The notes beneath the pieces are model-generated. The model saw only the letters and a program-made list of their open reading frames with translations, was not told the DNA's origin and did not search any database. Below, piece after piece: positions 35,456 through 43,669 of a stretch of DNA of 64,000 nucleotides (position 1 is its first letter; every line of letters begins with the position of its first letter). This DNA comes from JACDAN01 sp963834825 (GTDB taxonomy: Bacteria > Actinomycetota > Thermoleophilia > Gaiellales > Gaiellaceae), in the NCBI GenBank assembly GCA_963834825.1, contig CAWICZ010000007.1, positions 124,001 through 188,000 of the forward strand, given 5' to 3'. The position numbers and the translations under genes were made by a program.

Positions 35456-36114
35456 GACGCTGTTGCCTCAGCGAGGGTGCGATAGAGCGGCACCAGCTTC
35501 GGCTTTCGCACCCGGAGCGCAGCTAGGTGTCGGTCGACCGTCTCCCAGTCGCCGCGCTCGATCGGCCCGGTCAGCTCGAACCCGTTGTCGATCACGCTCT
35601 GCATCAGCGAGCGAATGCCCGCTTCGGGAGCCCCGACCTCACGGAAGATCTCGGCCGCCGCACGGTGCAGCGTGACGAGGTAGTTGGAGGCGATCGCGGC
35701 GCCGGCGTGGTAGAGCGCGCGATCCTCCTCGGCGAGCGCGAACGGCTCGAGTCCGAGCAGGCGCGCGAGCTCGAAGCCGACGTCACGGGCTTCGTCGGTC
35801 TCGGCGGTGATCGCCGCCGGCGCCCCGTCCAGCTGCTCAGGGCCGCGCGCGCGAGTGAAGCTGCGCAGCGGGTGGAGCCCGAAGCGACGCGTGTACGGGT
35901 CGAGCGCCGAGAGCGGCGTCGCGCCGCTCGTATGGGCGACCCATTGGGACGTGCCCGGTGTCTGACCCCGGACAGCGTCCGCGATCGCCCGGTCTGGAAC
36001 ACACAGGAGGATGACGTCGGCGTCGGGGCGTTCCTCGATGCCACGCTCGGCGAGGCGTGCCTTCACCGCCGAGCCCACGCGGCCGGCGCCGATCACGTTC
36101 ACACTTTCGATCAC
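35452..36114 (-). CDS. DUF2520 NAD(P)-binding protein; candidate ketopantoate reductase
   Basis: 220 residues. GTG 36114 opens directly on a Rossmann motif (VIGAGRVGSAVKARLAERG) with GGAG 6 bases upstream; longer in-frame starts read through intergenic DNA. The second half is an all-helical DUF2520 domain (YHAGAAIASNYLVTLHRAA). Genes of this family sit beside panC in mycobacteria and other actinobacteria. No panE or ilvC occurs here, so it is a reasonable candidate for the missing ketopantoate reductase step (inference). Residues GQTPGTSQ coincide with a REP-like palindrome in the DNA (35955-35971). Confidence 0.8.
   Translation of the reverse strand: MIESVNVIGAGRVGSAVKARLAERGIEERPDADVILLCVPDRAIADAVRGQTPGTSQWVAHTSGATPLSALDPYTRRFGLHPLRSFTRARGPEQLDGAPAAITAETDEARDVGFELARLLGLEPFALAEEDRALYHAGAAIASNYLVTLHRAAAEIFREVGAPEAGIRSLMQSVIDNGFELTGPIERGDWETVDRHLAALRVRKPKLVPLYRTLAEATAS
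35955..35971. repeat. REP-like palindrome inside the DUF2520 gene, one mismatch
   Basis: CCGGTGTCTGACCCCGG differs by one base from the core palindrome CCGGTGTC(A/T)GACACCGG found at 44636 and, also with one mismatch, at 29293. It lies in coding sequence between the Rossmann fold's VRG and WVAHTSG elements. Confidence 0.55.
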
Positions 36115-36152
36115 GTTCCGCTCCAGTTCCGCTGGGGATACCGGGCAGCGCG

Positions 36153-36158
36153 AGTGTA
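36153..36158 (-). promoter_or_regulatory. -10 box (TACACT) of the DUF2520-panC-panB operon
   Basis: Minus-strand TACACT (plus AGTGTA) lies 39 bases before GTG 36114, giving a short leader with GGAG as SD. Confidence 0.35.
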
Positions 36159-36187
36159 GCTTCGGGTGGGGCCGCCGCGTTTCGGCG

Positions 36188-36193
36188 TAGACT
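36188..36193 (+). promoter_or_regulatory. fmdB-like gene -10 box (TAGACT), leaderless
   Basis: TAGACT ends 7 bases before ATG 36201. No SD is present. Confidence 0.5.
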
Positions 36194-36200
36194 TGAGGCC

Positions 36201-36422
36201 ATGCCGATCTACGAGTACGTCTGCATGCAGTGCGAGTCGCACTTCGAGGAGCTCGTCCGCAACGGCGAGCAGCCGCCCTGCCCTGAGTGCGGCCACCAGA
36301 ACGTGCGCAAGCAACTCTCGGTCTTCTCCGCACACAGCTCGACCAGCACCGCGACGAGCCTCGACGCCGGACCGGCCCCGCGTAGCGGCGGTTGCTGCGG
36401 CGGCAGCTGCGGCTGCGGCTAG
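36201..36422 (+). CDS. FmdB family zinc-ribbon protein
   Basis: 73 residues beginning MPIYEYVCMQCESHFEELV, the standard FmdB opening, with a C-x2-C...C-x2-C zinc ribbon (CMQC, CPEC). The C-terminus is Ser/Thr-rich, then Gly/Cys-rich (GGCCGGSCGCG). FmdB-like proteins are small putative regulators of unclear target. ATG 36201 fits both homology and the leaderless -10 box; the in-frame extension to 36057 shadows the divergent gene. A 12-bp hairpin follows. Confidence 0.85.
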   Translation: MPIYEYVCMQCESHFEELVRNGEQPPCPECGHQNVRKQLSVFSAHSSTSTATSLDAGPAPRSGGCCGGSCGCG

Positions 36423-36424
36423 TT

Positions 36425-36452
36425 TCGCTGAAAGTCTCACGACTTTCAGCGA
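36425..36452 (+). terminator. 12-bp perfect hairpin after fmdB-like gene
   Basis: TCGCTGAAAGTC pairs with GACTTTCAGCGA around a TCAC loop, starting 3 bases after the fmdB stop. Confidence 0.7.
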
Positions 36453-36501
36453 CCGCATGAGCAGAAGCATTGCGGCGCTTCCTTCACGAGCCGCCTTTGC
36501 G

Positions 36502-36526
36502 GCGGAACGGGCACAGCCCGTTCCGC
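36502..36526. repeat. 11-bp perfect palindrome with ACA loop
   Basis: GCGGAACGGGC-ACA-GCCCGTTCCGC in the 120-base gap before the uracil-DNA glycosylase gene. It shares the GGGC-ACA-GCCC core with a smaller hairpin at 52519-52535. It may be a second terminator or a dispersed palindrome. Confidence 0.5.
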
Positions 36527-36541
36527 GGCGAATGAGTCAAG

Positions 36542-37222
36542 ATGAGGGCGATGCGGGAACTGTCCGCTGCCGTCCCTAGACTCGCCCGCGTGGACACGCT
36601 CCACGCGTTGGGCGAACAGGTTTCCGGATGCACGCGCTGCCGGCTCGCGCAGACCCGTACTCAGGTCGTCTTCGGCGTCGGCAACCCGCACGCCGACCTG
36701 ATGTTCGTCGGCGAGGCGCCCGGCTTCCACGAGGACAAGCAGGGCCTTCCGTTCGTCGGACAGGCCGGAAAGCTGCTCGACAACCTGTTGGCCGGGATCG
36801 GCCTCGACCGCTCGCAGGTCTACATCGCGAACGTCCTCAAGTGCCGGCCGCCCGGCAACCGTGACCCCGCTCCGGACGAGATCGAGTCCTGCGAGCCGCA
36901 CCTCTTCCGCCAGATCGGGCTGATCCAGCCGAAGGTGGTCGCGACGCTCGGCAACTTCGCGACGAAGCTCCTGTCCGGCAAGCAGACCGGGATCACCCGC
37001 GTCCACGGCGTCCAGCAGGAGACCACGGTCGGCGGCAACCACGTCCTCCTGTACCCGCTCTATCATCCGGCCGCCGCGCTCTACACGCCGGCGATGCTCG
37101 AGGTGCTGAAGGAGGACTTCGCGCGGATCCCGGAGCTGATGGGCCGCGCCGACGCGCCGCCCGAGCCCGAGCCGGCGCGCGAGCTCGCGTCAGAGCCCGC
37201 CGTACAACTCGGCCTCTTTTAG
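36542..37222 (+). CDS. Family 4 (UDGa-type) uracil-DNA glycosylase, Fe-S
   Basis: 226 residues. It removes uracil from DNA in base-excision repair. Family 4 signature: active-site GEAPGFHEDKQGLPFVGQAG, NVLKCRPPGNRDP, and HPAAAL for the C-terminal DNA-binding loop. Four cysteines (GCTRC near residues 30-33, C in VLKC and C in SCEPHL) fit the 4Fe-4S cluster. The ending (PEPEPARELASEPAVQLGLF) includes a QLGLF peptide resembling a sliding-clamp-binding motif. ATG 36542 or 36551 are both possible starts. Confidence 0.9.
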   Translation: MRAMRELSAAVPRLARVDTLHALGEQVSGCTRCRLAQTRTQVVFGVGNPHADLMFVGEAPGFHEDKQGLPFVGQAGKLLDNLLAGIGLDRSQVYIANVLKCRPPGNRDPAPDEIESCEPHLFRQIGLIQPKVVATLGNFATKLLSGKQTGITRVHGVQQETTVGGNHVLLYPLYHPAAALYTPAMLEVLKEDFARIPELMGRADAPPEPEPARELASEPAVQLGLF

Positions 37223-37229
37223 CGCCGCA

Positions 37230-37368
37230 TCAGGCGATACACGCCGGCTTCTCGCCCGCGATCACGCGGCGCCAGAGCCCACCCTCGACCTTGCCAAGGC
37301 AGCCAAGCCTTGGCGCGGCCGAGTGCGGCCTCTGGCTTGGTGCTCACGACCGAGAAGCGGGGCAGCAT
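37230..37368 (-). pseudogene. Small hypothetical protein, frameshifted
   Basis: Minus-strand reading from ATG 37368 gives MLPRFSVVSTKPEAALGRAK. A one-base shift then gives GCLGKVEGGLWRRVIAGEKP with a TGA at 37232-37230. The two halves look coding but I know no such family. This is the only content of the gap between the glycosylase gene and tsaE. Confidence 0.3.
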
Positions 37369-37383
37369 CACCTGAAGCGGCAC

Positions 37384-37389
37384 TAGCCT
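37384..37389 (+). promoter_or_regulatory. tsaE operon -10 box (TAGCCT), leaderless
   Basis: TAGCCT ends 7 bases before ATG 37397. No SD. Confidence 0.55.
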
Positions 37390-37396
37390 CTGCACG

Positions 37397-37807
37397 ATGG
37401 AGCTGGAGTCGGCCTCTGCGGAGGAGACCGAGTCTGTTGGCGCCCGCGTCGCTGCCGACTTGCACCCGGGCGACCTCGTGACCGTCGCAGGCGAGCTGGG
37501 GTCGGGGAAGACGACGTTCGTTCGCGGCGCCTGCCGTGCGCTGGGGGTCGTCGACCCGGTGACGAGCCCGACGTTCACCGTCGGGCATCGCTACGCCGGC
37601 CGCGTCCCCGTCTCGCACCTCGATCTCTTCCGCTTCGCCGGCGTGTCGGCCGCGGAATGGGGCGACCTGGAGCCGTACTTCGACGACGCCGTCTGCTTCG
37701 TCGAGTGGCCGGAGGCCGGCGAAGGCGTGTTGCCGCCGGCGCGTTTCGCCGTGACGCTCCGGCACGCGGGCGACGAGAGGCGCCAGATCGTGGTGGAACC
37801 GTGCTGA
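37397..37807 (+). CDS. tsaE: tRNA threonylcarbamoyladenosine biosynthesis ATPase TsaE
   Basis: 136 residues, normal for TsaE (YjeE). It is the P-loop ATPase that powers the TsaB-TsaD complex making t6A37 in ANN-decoding tRNAs. Walker A GELGSGKTTFVRG, SPTFTVGHRY and the Walker B-like VSHLDLFRF; the ENxEWPE element appears as CFVEWPEAGEG. First gene of the coupled cluster tsaE-tsaB-rimI-tsaD; tsaB starts 7 bases before its stop. Confidence 0.95.
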   Translation: MELESASAEETESVGARVAADLHPGDLVTVAGELGSGKTTFVRGACRALGVVDPVTSPTFTVGHRYAGRVPVSHLDLFRFAGVSAAEWGDLEPYFDDAVCFVEWPEAGEGVLPPARFAVTLRHAGDERRQIVVEPC

Positions 37808-38397
37808 TCCTCGCGTTCGACACGGCGACGGACGTCGCCACCAGCGCCCTCGTCTGGGACGGCGAGGTGCTCGGCGAGCTCAGCTCTCGCCCGGTCACCG
37901 TGCTCGAATCGCTCGACGCGCTCTTGCGGCGCGGCGGCGTGCGGGATTCACAGCTCGAGGGACTCGTGGTCGGAACGGGGCCGGGTAGCTTCACGGGGCT
38001 GCGCATGGGGCTGGCGACGGCACGGACGCTGGCGTTCTCGCTCGACATCGGACTCGCCGGCGTCTCGACGCTGGAGGCGCTCGCGGCCGGCGCTCCCGAC
38101 GCGACCCCTGTGATCGACGCCCGCCGCCGCGAGGTCTTCGCGCTCGTCCGCGGTCGAGCGGTGGTGCTCCCGCCGGCGGACCTGCCGATCGAGCGGGGCG
38201 GCCAGTACGTGGGCGACGGCGCCGTGCGCTACCGCGAGGTCATCGAGACCGCCGGCGGCCTTGTCCCACCGGAGGAGAGCGACCTCCACCTGCCGCGCGC
38301 GCGCTTCCACGCCCTGCTCGGGCGCGACTTCGGCCTCCCCGACCTCGTCCAGCCCATGTACCTTCGTGTACCGGACGTCGACCGCACACGCCCGTGA
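37801..38397 (+). CDS. tsaB: t6A biosynthesis protein TsaB
   Basis: 198 residues. It is the ASKHA-fold scaffold that binds TsaD and TsaE. N-terminus LILAFDTATDVATSALV and the hallmark VGTGPGSFTGLRMGLATART. GTG 37801 begins inside the tsaE end, and the stop overlaps the rimI GTG (GTGA at 38394-38397), so the cluster is translationally coupled. Length is a little short of the E. coli protein. Confidence 0.93.
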   Translation: MLILAFDTATDVATSALVWDGEVLGELSSRPVTVLESLDALLRRGGVRDSQLEGLVVGTGPGSFTGLRMGLATARTLAFSLDIGLAGVSTLEALAAGAPDATPVIDARRREVFALVRGRAVVLPPADLPIERGGQYVGDGAVRYREVIETAGGLVPPEESDLHLPRARFHALLGRDFGLPDLVQPMYLRVPDVDRTRP

Positions 38398-38864
38398 ACA
38401 TCGAGCTCCGCCGACTGACCCTGGCCGACCTCGCCGCCATCGAGCGGATCGAGCAACGTGCCTATCCGACGCCGTGGTCGCGGTCGATGTTCGCCAGCGA
38501 GCTCGCCAAGAGCTCCTCGATCTGCCTCGGCGCCGTCGACACCGACGACGGCGACGCGCTCGTCGCCTACCTGATCATCTCCCGCTATGCCGACGCCTGG
38601 CACGTCATGAACGTCGCCGTCCACGAGGACTATCGGGAGCAGGGGGTGGCGACCAAGCTGCTCGGTCGGCTGTTCGAGCTGACGGCGGGCGACCGCCGGC
38701 GCGGGTACACGCTCGAGGTTCGGGTCTCGAACAGCGGCGCCATCAGGCTCTATGAGAAGCTCGGCTTCGTCGCCCGCGGCATTCGCAGGGGCTACTACAC
38801 GGACAATCGCGAGGACGCCCTGATCATGTGGAAGGACCCCGTCAGGGAACCGGCCTCCGCTTGA
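38394..38864 (+). CDS. rimI: Ribosomal protein S18 alanine N-acetyltransferase
   Basis: 156 residues, GNAT fold. It acetylates the N-terminus of ribosomal protein S18, or a related substrate; the gene is routinely found with the tsa genes. GNAT motifs: YPTPWSRSMF near the start, MNVAVHEDYREQGVATKLLG (acetyl-CoA pyrophosphate loop) and LEVRVSNSGAIRLYEKLGF. GTG 38394 overlaps the tsaB stop, and its own TGA overlaps the tsaD TTG. Confidence 0.92.
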   Translation: MNIELRRLTLADLAAIERIEQRAYPTPWSRSMFASELAKSSSICLGAVDTDDGDALVAYLIISRYADAWHVMNVAVHEDYREQGVATKLLGRLFELTAGDRRRGYTLEVRVSNSGAIRLYEKLGFVARGIRRGYYTDNREDALIMWKDPVREPASA

Positions 38865-39814
38865 TTCTCGGGATCGAGACGTCGTGTGACGAGACGGCGG
38901 TCGCGCTCCTCACCCAGGACGGCCGAATCCTCGCGAACGTCGTCTCCTCGCAGGCCGAGCTGCACGCGCGCTACGGCGGCGTCGTTCCGGAAGTCGCGTC
39001 GCGCCATCACCTCGAGTTGATCCTGCCGGCGTTGCGCCGGGCGCTCGAGGAGGCCGGTGTGGCCCTCGGAGACGTCGAGCGCGTCGCCGTCACGCAGGGG
39101 CCGGGCCTGATCGGCGCGCTCCTGATCGGCGTCTCCTCGGCCAAAGCGCTCGCCTGGTCGCGGCGGCTGCCTCTCGTACCGGTGAACCACCTGCACGGGC
39201 ATGTGGCGTCGCTGTTCACGGCACCCGACCCGCTTCAGACGCCCTTCCTGTGCCTCCTGGCCAGCGGTGGGCACACGCAGCTGCTCGACGTCCGCGACCC
39301 CGGCGCTTTCGAGGTCGTCGGGACGACACTGGACGACGCCGCCGGAGAAGCGTTCGACAAGGGCGCTCGGCTGCTCGGCCTGGGGTATCCGGGCGGTGCC
39401 GAGATCGACCGGCTCGCGAGCGAAGGCAATCCGGAGGCGTTCTCGTTCCCGGTCGCCCGCGTTCCCGGCTTCGATTTCTCGTTCTCCGGACTGAAGACGG
39501 CGCTGCTCTACGCCGTCCGCGATCTCGGCGAGGAGGCCGAGCGCCGCAAGGCCGATCTCGCCGCTTCCTATCAGCGGGCGATCGTTCGCGCGCTCGTCGA
39601 ACGGACACGGGCCGCGGCCGAGCAGCTCGGGGCCGAGCGGATCGCGATCGTCGGCGGCGTTGCCGCAAACTCGGAGCTTCGAGCCACGCTGCCTGAGGCC
39701 ACTGCGGCGCCGCTCGAGCTCTGCACCGACAACGCGGCGATGATCGCCTCGGCCGCGAGGTACGCCGACCCCATTCCCTACCCTTCCTATCTTGCGTTGG
39801 ACGCTTTCGCCTAG
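38861..39814 (+). CDS. tsaD: tRNA N6-adenosine threonylcarbamoyltransferase
   Basis: 317 residues. Catalytic subunit that transfers the threonylcarbamoyl group to A37. TTG 38861 (overlapping the rimI stop as TTGA) gives the standard N-terminus ILGIETSCDETAVALL; a GTG at 38828 inside rimI is the alternative. Metal-binding HxxxH appears as NHLHGHVASL, and LASGGHTQLLDV, GLGYPGGAEIDRLA and AIVGGVAANSELR are present. The 3' end overlaps the TTG of the following subtilase gene by 23 bases. Confidence 0.95.
   Translation: MILGIETSCDETAVALLTQDGRILANVVSSQAELHARYGGVVPEVASRHHLELILPALRRALEEAGVALGDVERVAVTQGPGLIGALLIGVSSAKALAWSRRLPLVPVNHLHGHVASLFTAPDPLQTPFLCLLASGGHTQLLDVRDPGAFEVVGTTLDDAAGEAFDKGARLLGLGYPGGAEIDRLASEGNPEAFSFPVARVPGFDFSFSGLKTALLYAVRDLGEEAERRKADLAASYQRAIVRALVERTRAAAEQLGAERIAIVGGVAANSELRATLPEATAAPLELCTDNAAMIASAARYADPIPYPSYLALDAFA
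39779..39784 (+). promoter_or_regulatory. -10 box (TACCCT) of the 39792 subtilase gene
   Basis: TACCCT, inside tsaD, ends 7 bases before TTG 39792 and supports that unusual start codon as a leaderless start. Confidence 0.4.
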
Positions 39815-42362
39815 CCGGCTCGCCCAGCTCGGGCTGCTCGCGCTGGTCGCGATCACTGCGACGGTCGTGTCCGTGGCAGCGGCGACCGGCGGAGGCGGCG
39901 GTGGCGCCGGGGTCGAGCAGACCTCGTGGAGCGGGCTCGTCGGCGGGCCGCGTCCGGAAGTGGCGGTCGGGCAGCGAATGATCGTCGTGCTGCGGACGCC
40001 GTCGCTCGCCGACCGCGTCGCCCGCGCCGGCGGCCTCGCGAGCGAGGCCCAGCACGTGCGCTGGAACGCGGCCGCGCTGGCGGCGCAGCAGCAGCTGATC
40101 GCCCAACTGGGCGCGGCGGGGTTGCGCCTGCGGCCGGAGTTCAGCTACACGCGCGTGCTCTCAGGCTTCTCGGCTCCGCTCGACGCGCGCGCGATTGCGC
40201 TGTTGCAGCAGTTCCCGGAGGTCGAGGGCGTGTACCCAGTGCGGACTGCGTACCCGGCGTCACTCGCGAGCTCGCTCCTCGACCGGCAACAGCTTGCAGC
40301 CGGCTCCGGCTACCGACCCCAGGTGACGCTGCCCGGCTCGAGCGGGCGCGGAGTCACGATCGCGCTCCTCGACACCGGTGTCCAGTTCGGTCACGACTAC
40401 CTGACCGGAGCGCTGCTCGACGGCGTCGACGTGCTCGAGCGCGACGATCTTGCCGCCGCGGAGCCGAAGCCTGATGAGCCCGCCGAGCTCGAGCGCCATG
40501 CGACGCAGCTCGCCGGGTTGATCGTGGGCGCGGGAGGGCCCGGAGGACTGAGGGGTGTCGCTCCGAACGCGACGTTGCTCCCGATCCGGGCCGGCGGTTG
40601 GCAGCGCGACGTCACCGGCCGCTGGGCGGTCTACTCGCGGACGGACCAGCTGATCGCCGGCCTCGAGCGGGCAGTCGACCCGGACGGCGACGGGAACGCG
40701 CACGATGCCGCGCGCATCGCGCTGGTCGGGTTCGCGGAGCCCTACGCTGCCTTCCCCGACAGTCCCTCCTCCCGGGCGGTCCACGGGGCGCTCGCGCTCG
40801 ACACCTTGGTCGTGGCGCCGGCCGGGAACGACGGCCCGGCCGGGCCGGTCTACGGGAGCATCTCCGGCCCGGGCGGGGCCGCCGACGCGCTGACCGTCGG
40901 CGGTGCCGACCTGCGGCTGGAGACCGATCAGGTTCACGTGATGCTCCGCTCGGGTCTTCGCGTCCTCTTCGACGGCAACGTTCCGCTCGCCGGCGCGGTT
41001 GCGCCGAGCTCGCCGCTTCGCCTCGAGCTCGCAGCGCCGACCGCCCGCGAGCCACTCCCCTCTGCGGCGCTCGGTGAGGCAGCCCCGTCGCTTACGCTCG
41101 CCGACTTCTTCGACGCCCGCGGCTACAGCCGCGTTGCCGGCAAAGCGGCGCTGACGCCCGCGGGCGGCTCACCGGACGCCGCGGCCGCGAATGCGGCCCG
41201 CGCTGGCGCCGACGCGGCCGTTCTCCACGGCACCACAGTGCCGGCGGGCAGCCTCGGCCTGGATGAGCGGATCGGCGTCCCGGTGGTCTCGATCCCGGAC
41301 GCAGCGGCCGGCGCGGCCCAGCAGCTGCTCCGGCGTGGGGACGAGGCGATCATCGAGATCGGCACCGCCCGCGACCGCGACAACCCGGACGCTGCCGGCG
41401 CCGCTGCGTTCTCGTCGACCGGACTGGCGTTCGACGGAGGACTGAAGCCGGAGGTGACCGCGCCCGGCGTCGCGCTCTTGACCGCCCATCCAGGCCGTGC
41501 GCCCGACGGCTCCCCGGCGTTCGGCACGATCAGCGGCTCGAGCGCCGCGTCGGCCGTCGTCGCCGCCGCCGGCGGGCTCCTCGCGCAGGCTCGGCCCGAT
41601 CTCGACGCCGCGGCCCTCAAGGGCGCCCTGGTCGGTACGGCCGAGCCCGGCGGGCTGCTCGATCTCGGCGCCGCCGCGGCCGCGGAGGTCGTCGCCGAAC
41701 CGGCGACGCTGTCGCTGGGGCGGGCCGACCGCCGCGGCTGGTCGTCGACGCAGCCCTTCGTCGTCCGGAACCTGTCGAGCCGCCGCTTGCGCGTGAACAT
41801 CTCGGTGGGGCGGCTCGGTGAGCTCGGAGGCGTCGCGCTCGCAGTCTCCCCGTCCCGCCTGATCCTGCCTGCGAGCGGGCAGGCCCGTGTCTTTCTCGCG
41901 GCTCGCCTCGCCTTCGCGCCGCCGGAGACGCAGGTCGTGAGCGCGGCACTCGAGCTCCGCGGCGGGGGCGGCGAGCCGGTGCGGGTTCCGTGGACGGTGA
42001 TCCTTGGACCGCCGCCGCGGCATCTCCTCGGCGGCGTCCGCCTCTCGTCGAACCGCCTTCGCCCCTCGGACACCGCCCCGGTGCTCCTGGAGGTTCGCGC
42101 CGGACGGCTGGTCGACCGGGGCGGCGTCACCGAGGTTCTGCCCGTCTCCTACCTCGACCTCGAGCTCTGGCGCGGCCAGGAGCGGATGGGCAGACTGGCA
42201 CGCCTGCGCAACCTGCTCCCCGGCCGGTACACGTTCGGTCTGACCGGGCGTGGCCCGCGAGGTCGTGTGCTGCGCCCGGGCAGCTACCGGCTGCGCCTCC
42301 TCGCCTATCCGCCCGGAGAAGGGCCTCCGAGCAGGCAAAACGTTTCGTTCGAGATTCAGTAG
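39792..42362 (+). CDS. Secreted S8 subtilase-like protein with PA-type insertion
   Basis: 856 residues with a signal segment (LGLLALVAITATVVSVAAA). It has a propeptide-like region (residues about 55-160), then the S8 triad positions: Asp in IALLDTGVQ (about 193), His in ERHATQLAG (about 236) and Ser in TISGSSAASAV (about 583). The usual GTSMA(T/A)P is changed to GSSAASA and HGTxVAG to HATQLAG, so activity is less certain than for the other two subtilases. The large gap between His and Ser contains a PA-like domain (VPVVSIPDAAAGAAQQLL). The C-terminal 200 residues form beta-sandwich repeats. No PASTA tail. Confidence 0.75.
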   Translation: MRWTLSPSRLAQLGLLALVAITATVVSVAAATGGGGGGAGVEQTSWSGLVGGPRPEVAVGQRMIVVLRTPSLADRVARAGGLASEAQHVRWNAAALAAQQQLIAQLGAAGLRLRPEFSYTRVLSGFSAPLDARAIALLQQFPEVEGVYPVRTAYPASLASSLLDRQQLAAGSGYRPQVTLPGSSGRGVTIALLDTGVQFGHDYLTGALLDGVDVLERDDLAAAEPKPDEPAELERHATQLAGLIVGAGGPGGLRGVAPNATLLPIRAGGWQRDVTGRWAVYSRTDQLIAGLERAVDPDGDGNAHDAARIALVGFAEPYAAFPDSPSSRAVHGALALDTLVVAPAGNDGPAGPVYGSISGPGGAADALTVGGADLRLETDQVHVMLRSGLRVLFDGNVPLAGAVAPSSPLRLELAAPTAREPLPSAALGEAAPSLTLADFFDARGYSRVAGKAALTPAGGSPDAAAANAARAGADAAVLHGTTVPAGSLGLDERIGVPVVSIPDAAAGAAQQLLRRGDEAIIEIGTARDRDNPDAAGAAAFSSTGLAFDGGLKPEVTAPGVALLTAHPGRAPDGSPAFGTISGSSAASAVVAAAGGLLAQARPDLDAAALKGALVGTAEPGGLLDLGAAAAAEVVAEPATLSLGRADRRGWSSTQPFVVRNLSSRRLRVNISVGRLGELGGVALAVSPSRLILPASGQARVFLAARLAFAPPETQVVSAALELRGGGGEPVRVPWTVILGPPPRHLLGGVRLSSNRLRPSDTAPVLLEVRAGRLVDRGGVTEVLPVSYLDLELWRGQERMGRLARLRNLLPGRYTFGLTGRGPRGRVLRPGSYRLRLLAYPPGEGPPSRQNVSFEIQ

Positions 42363-42378
42363 ATCCGCGGGAGCGTCG

Positions 42379-42384
42379 TATACT
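42379..42384 (+). promoter_or_regulatory. Glutamate dehydrogenase -10 box (TATACT), leaderless
   Basis: A near-consensus TATACT ends 10 bases before GTG 42395. It is the strongest -10 in the window, with no SD between it and the start. Confidence 0.6.
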
Positions 42385-42394
42385 GCGCCGGCCC

Positions 42395-43669
42395 GTGACG
42401 ACCGTCGAAGCTCGGACCAGCCACCTACGCGAGAACCCATTCGAGCTGGCACAGCTCCAGCTCAGCCGGGTCGGCGAGGTCTTCCAGATCGACCCGAACC
42501 TGATCCGGGTGCTCGGGCGGTGCAAGAAGGCTGTCGTCGTCTCGATCCCGGTCTACATGGACAACGAGCGGATCGAGGTCTTCGAGGGCTACCGGGTCAC
42601 GCACAACATCGCACGGGGGCCGTCCAAGGGCGGGATCCGCTACCACCCGGACGTCACGCTCGACGAGGTCAAGTCCCTCGCGATGTGGATGACCTGGAAA
42701 TGCGCGCTGATGGGGATCCCGTTCGGCGGCGCCAAGGGCGGAGTCGTCGTCAATCCGAAGCAGCTTTCTCGGGGCGAGCTCGAACGGATGACCCGCCGCT
42801 TCACCTCGGAGATCGTCAACGAGATCGGCCCGGAGAAGGACATACCAGCGCCGGACGTGGGCACCGATCCGCGCGTGATGGCCTGGATCTTCGACACCTA
42901 CTCGATGAACAAGGGCCATTCGGTGCTCGGCGTGGTCACCGGCAAGCCGCTCAATCTCGGGGGCTCGCTCGGCCGCCTGGAGGCGACAGCCCGCGGCGCC
43001 CACTACTGCGTCCGTGAGGCGATGAAGAAGCAGGACCGGTCCCTGGACGGCATGCGGGTCGCAGTTCAGGGCTTCGGGAACGTCGGCAGCTACCTGGCGA
43101 GGTTCGTCAGCGAGGACGGAGCGAAGGTCATCGCCCTCTCGGACTCGGTCGGGGGCGTCTACAACCCGAACGGAATCGACGTCGCCCTCGCGCTCGCGCA
43201 CAAGCAGGAGACCGGCGCGCTCGAGGGGCTCAAGGACACAGAGCCGGTGACGAACGACGAGCTGCTCCTGCTCGACTGCGACATCCTCGCGCCGTGCGCC
43301 CTCGAGCAGGTGATCACCTCCGACAACGCCGACAAGATCAAGGCGTCGCTGATCGTCGAGGGTGCGAACGGCCCGACGACACCCACGGCCGACGAGATTC
43401 TCGAAGACCGCGGCGTGCTCGTCCTTCCTGACGTCCTCGCGAACGCCGGCGGCGTCGTCGTCTCCTACTTCGAGTGGGTGCAGGGGCTCCAGGAGTACTT
43501 CTGGAAAGAGGACGAGGTCAACGCCCGGCTCAACGACATCACGTCGCGCGCCTTCCACGAGACCTGGGCGACCTACGAGGCGAAGTCGACCACGATGCGG
43601 TTCGCCGCCTACGGGCTCGCAGTCCAGCGGGTCTCCGAGGCGACGATGACCCGCGGGCTCTACCCGTAA
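42395..43669 (+). CDS. gdhA: Glu/Leu/Phe/Val family dehydrogenase, probably glutamate dehydrogenase
   Basis: 424 residues. Hexameric glutamate dehydrogenase type: substrate-binding GPSKGGIRYHPDV, catalytic GGAKGGVVVNPKQLS, PAPDVGTDPRVMAWI, GGSLGRLEATARGAHY and the NAD-binding GFGNVGSYLARF. It interconverts glutamate and 2-oxoglutarate plus ammonia in the cytosol. GTG 42395 gives the family-typical N-terminus and lies just after the TATACT box; the ORF extends in frame to 41990 but that part shadows the upstream gene. Followed closely by a glutaredoxin-like ORF. Confidence 0.92.
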   Translation: MTTVEARTSHLRENPFELAQLQLSRVGEVFQIDPNLIRVLGRCKKAVVVSIPVYMDNERIEVFEGYRVTHNIARGPSKGGIRYHPDVTLDEVKSLAMWMTWKCALMGIPFGGAKGGVVVNPKQLSRGELERMTRRFTSEIVNEIGPEKDIPAPDVGTDPRVMAWIFDTYSMNKGHSVLGVVTGKPLNLGGSLGRLEATARGAHYCVREAMKKQDRSLDGMRVAVQGFGNVGSYLARFVSEDGAKVIALSDSVGGVYNPNGIDVALALAHKQETGALEGLKDTEPVTNDELLLLDCDILAPCALEQVITSDNADKIKASLIVEGANGPTTPTADEILEDRGVLVLPDVLANAGGVVVSYFEWVQGLQEYFWKEDEVNARLNDITSRAFHETWATYEAKSTTMRFAAYGLAVQRVSEATMTRGLYP

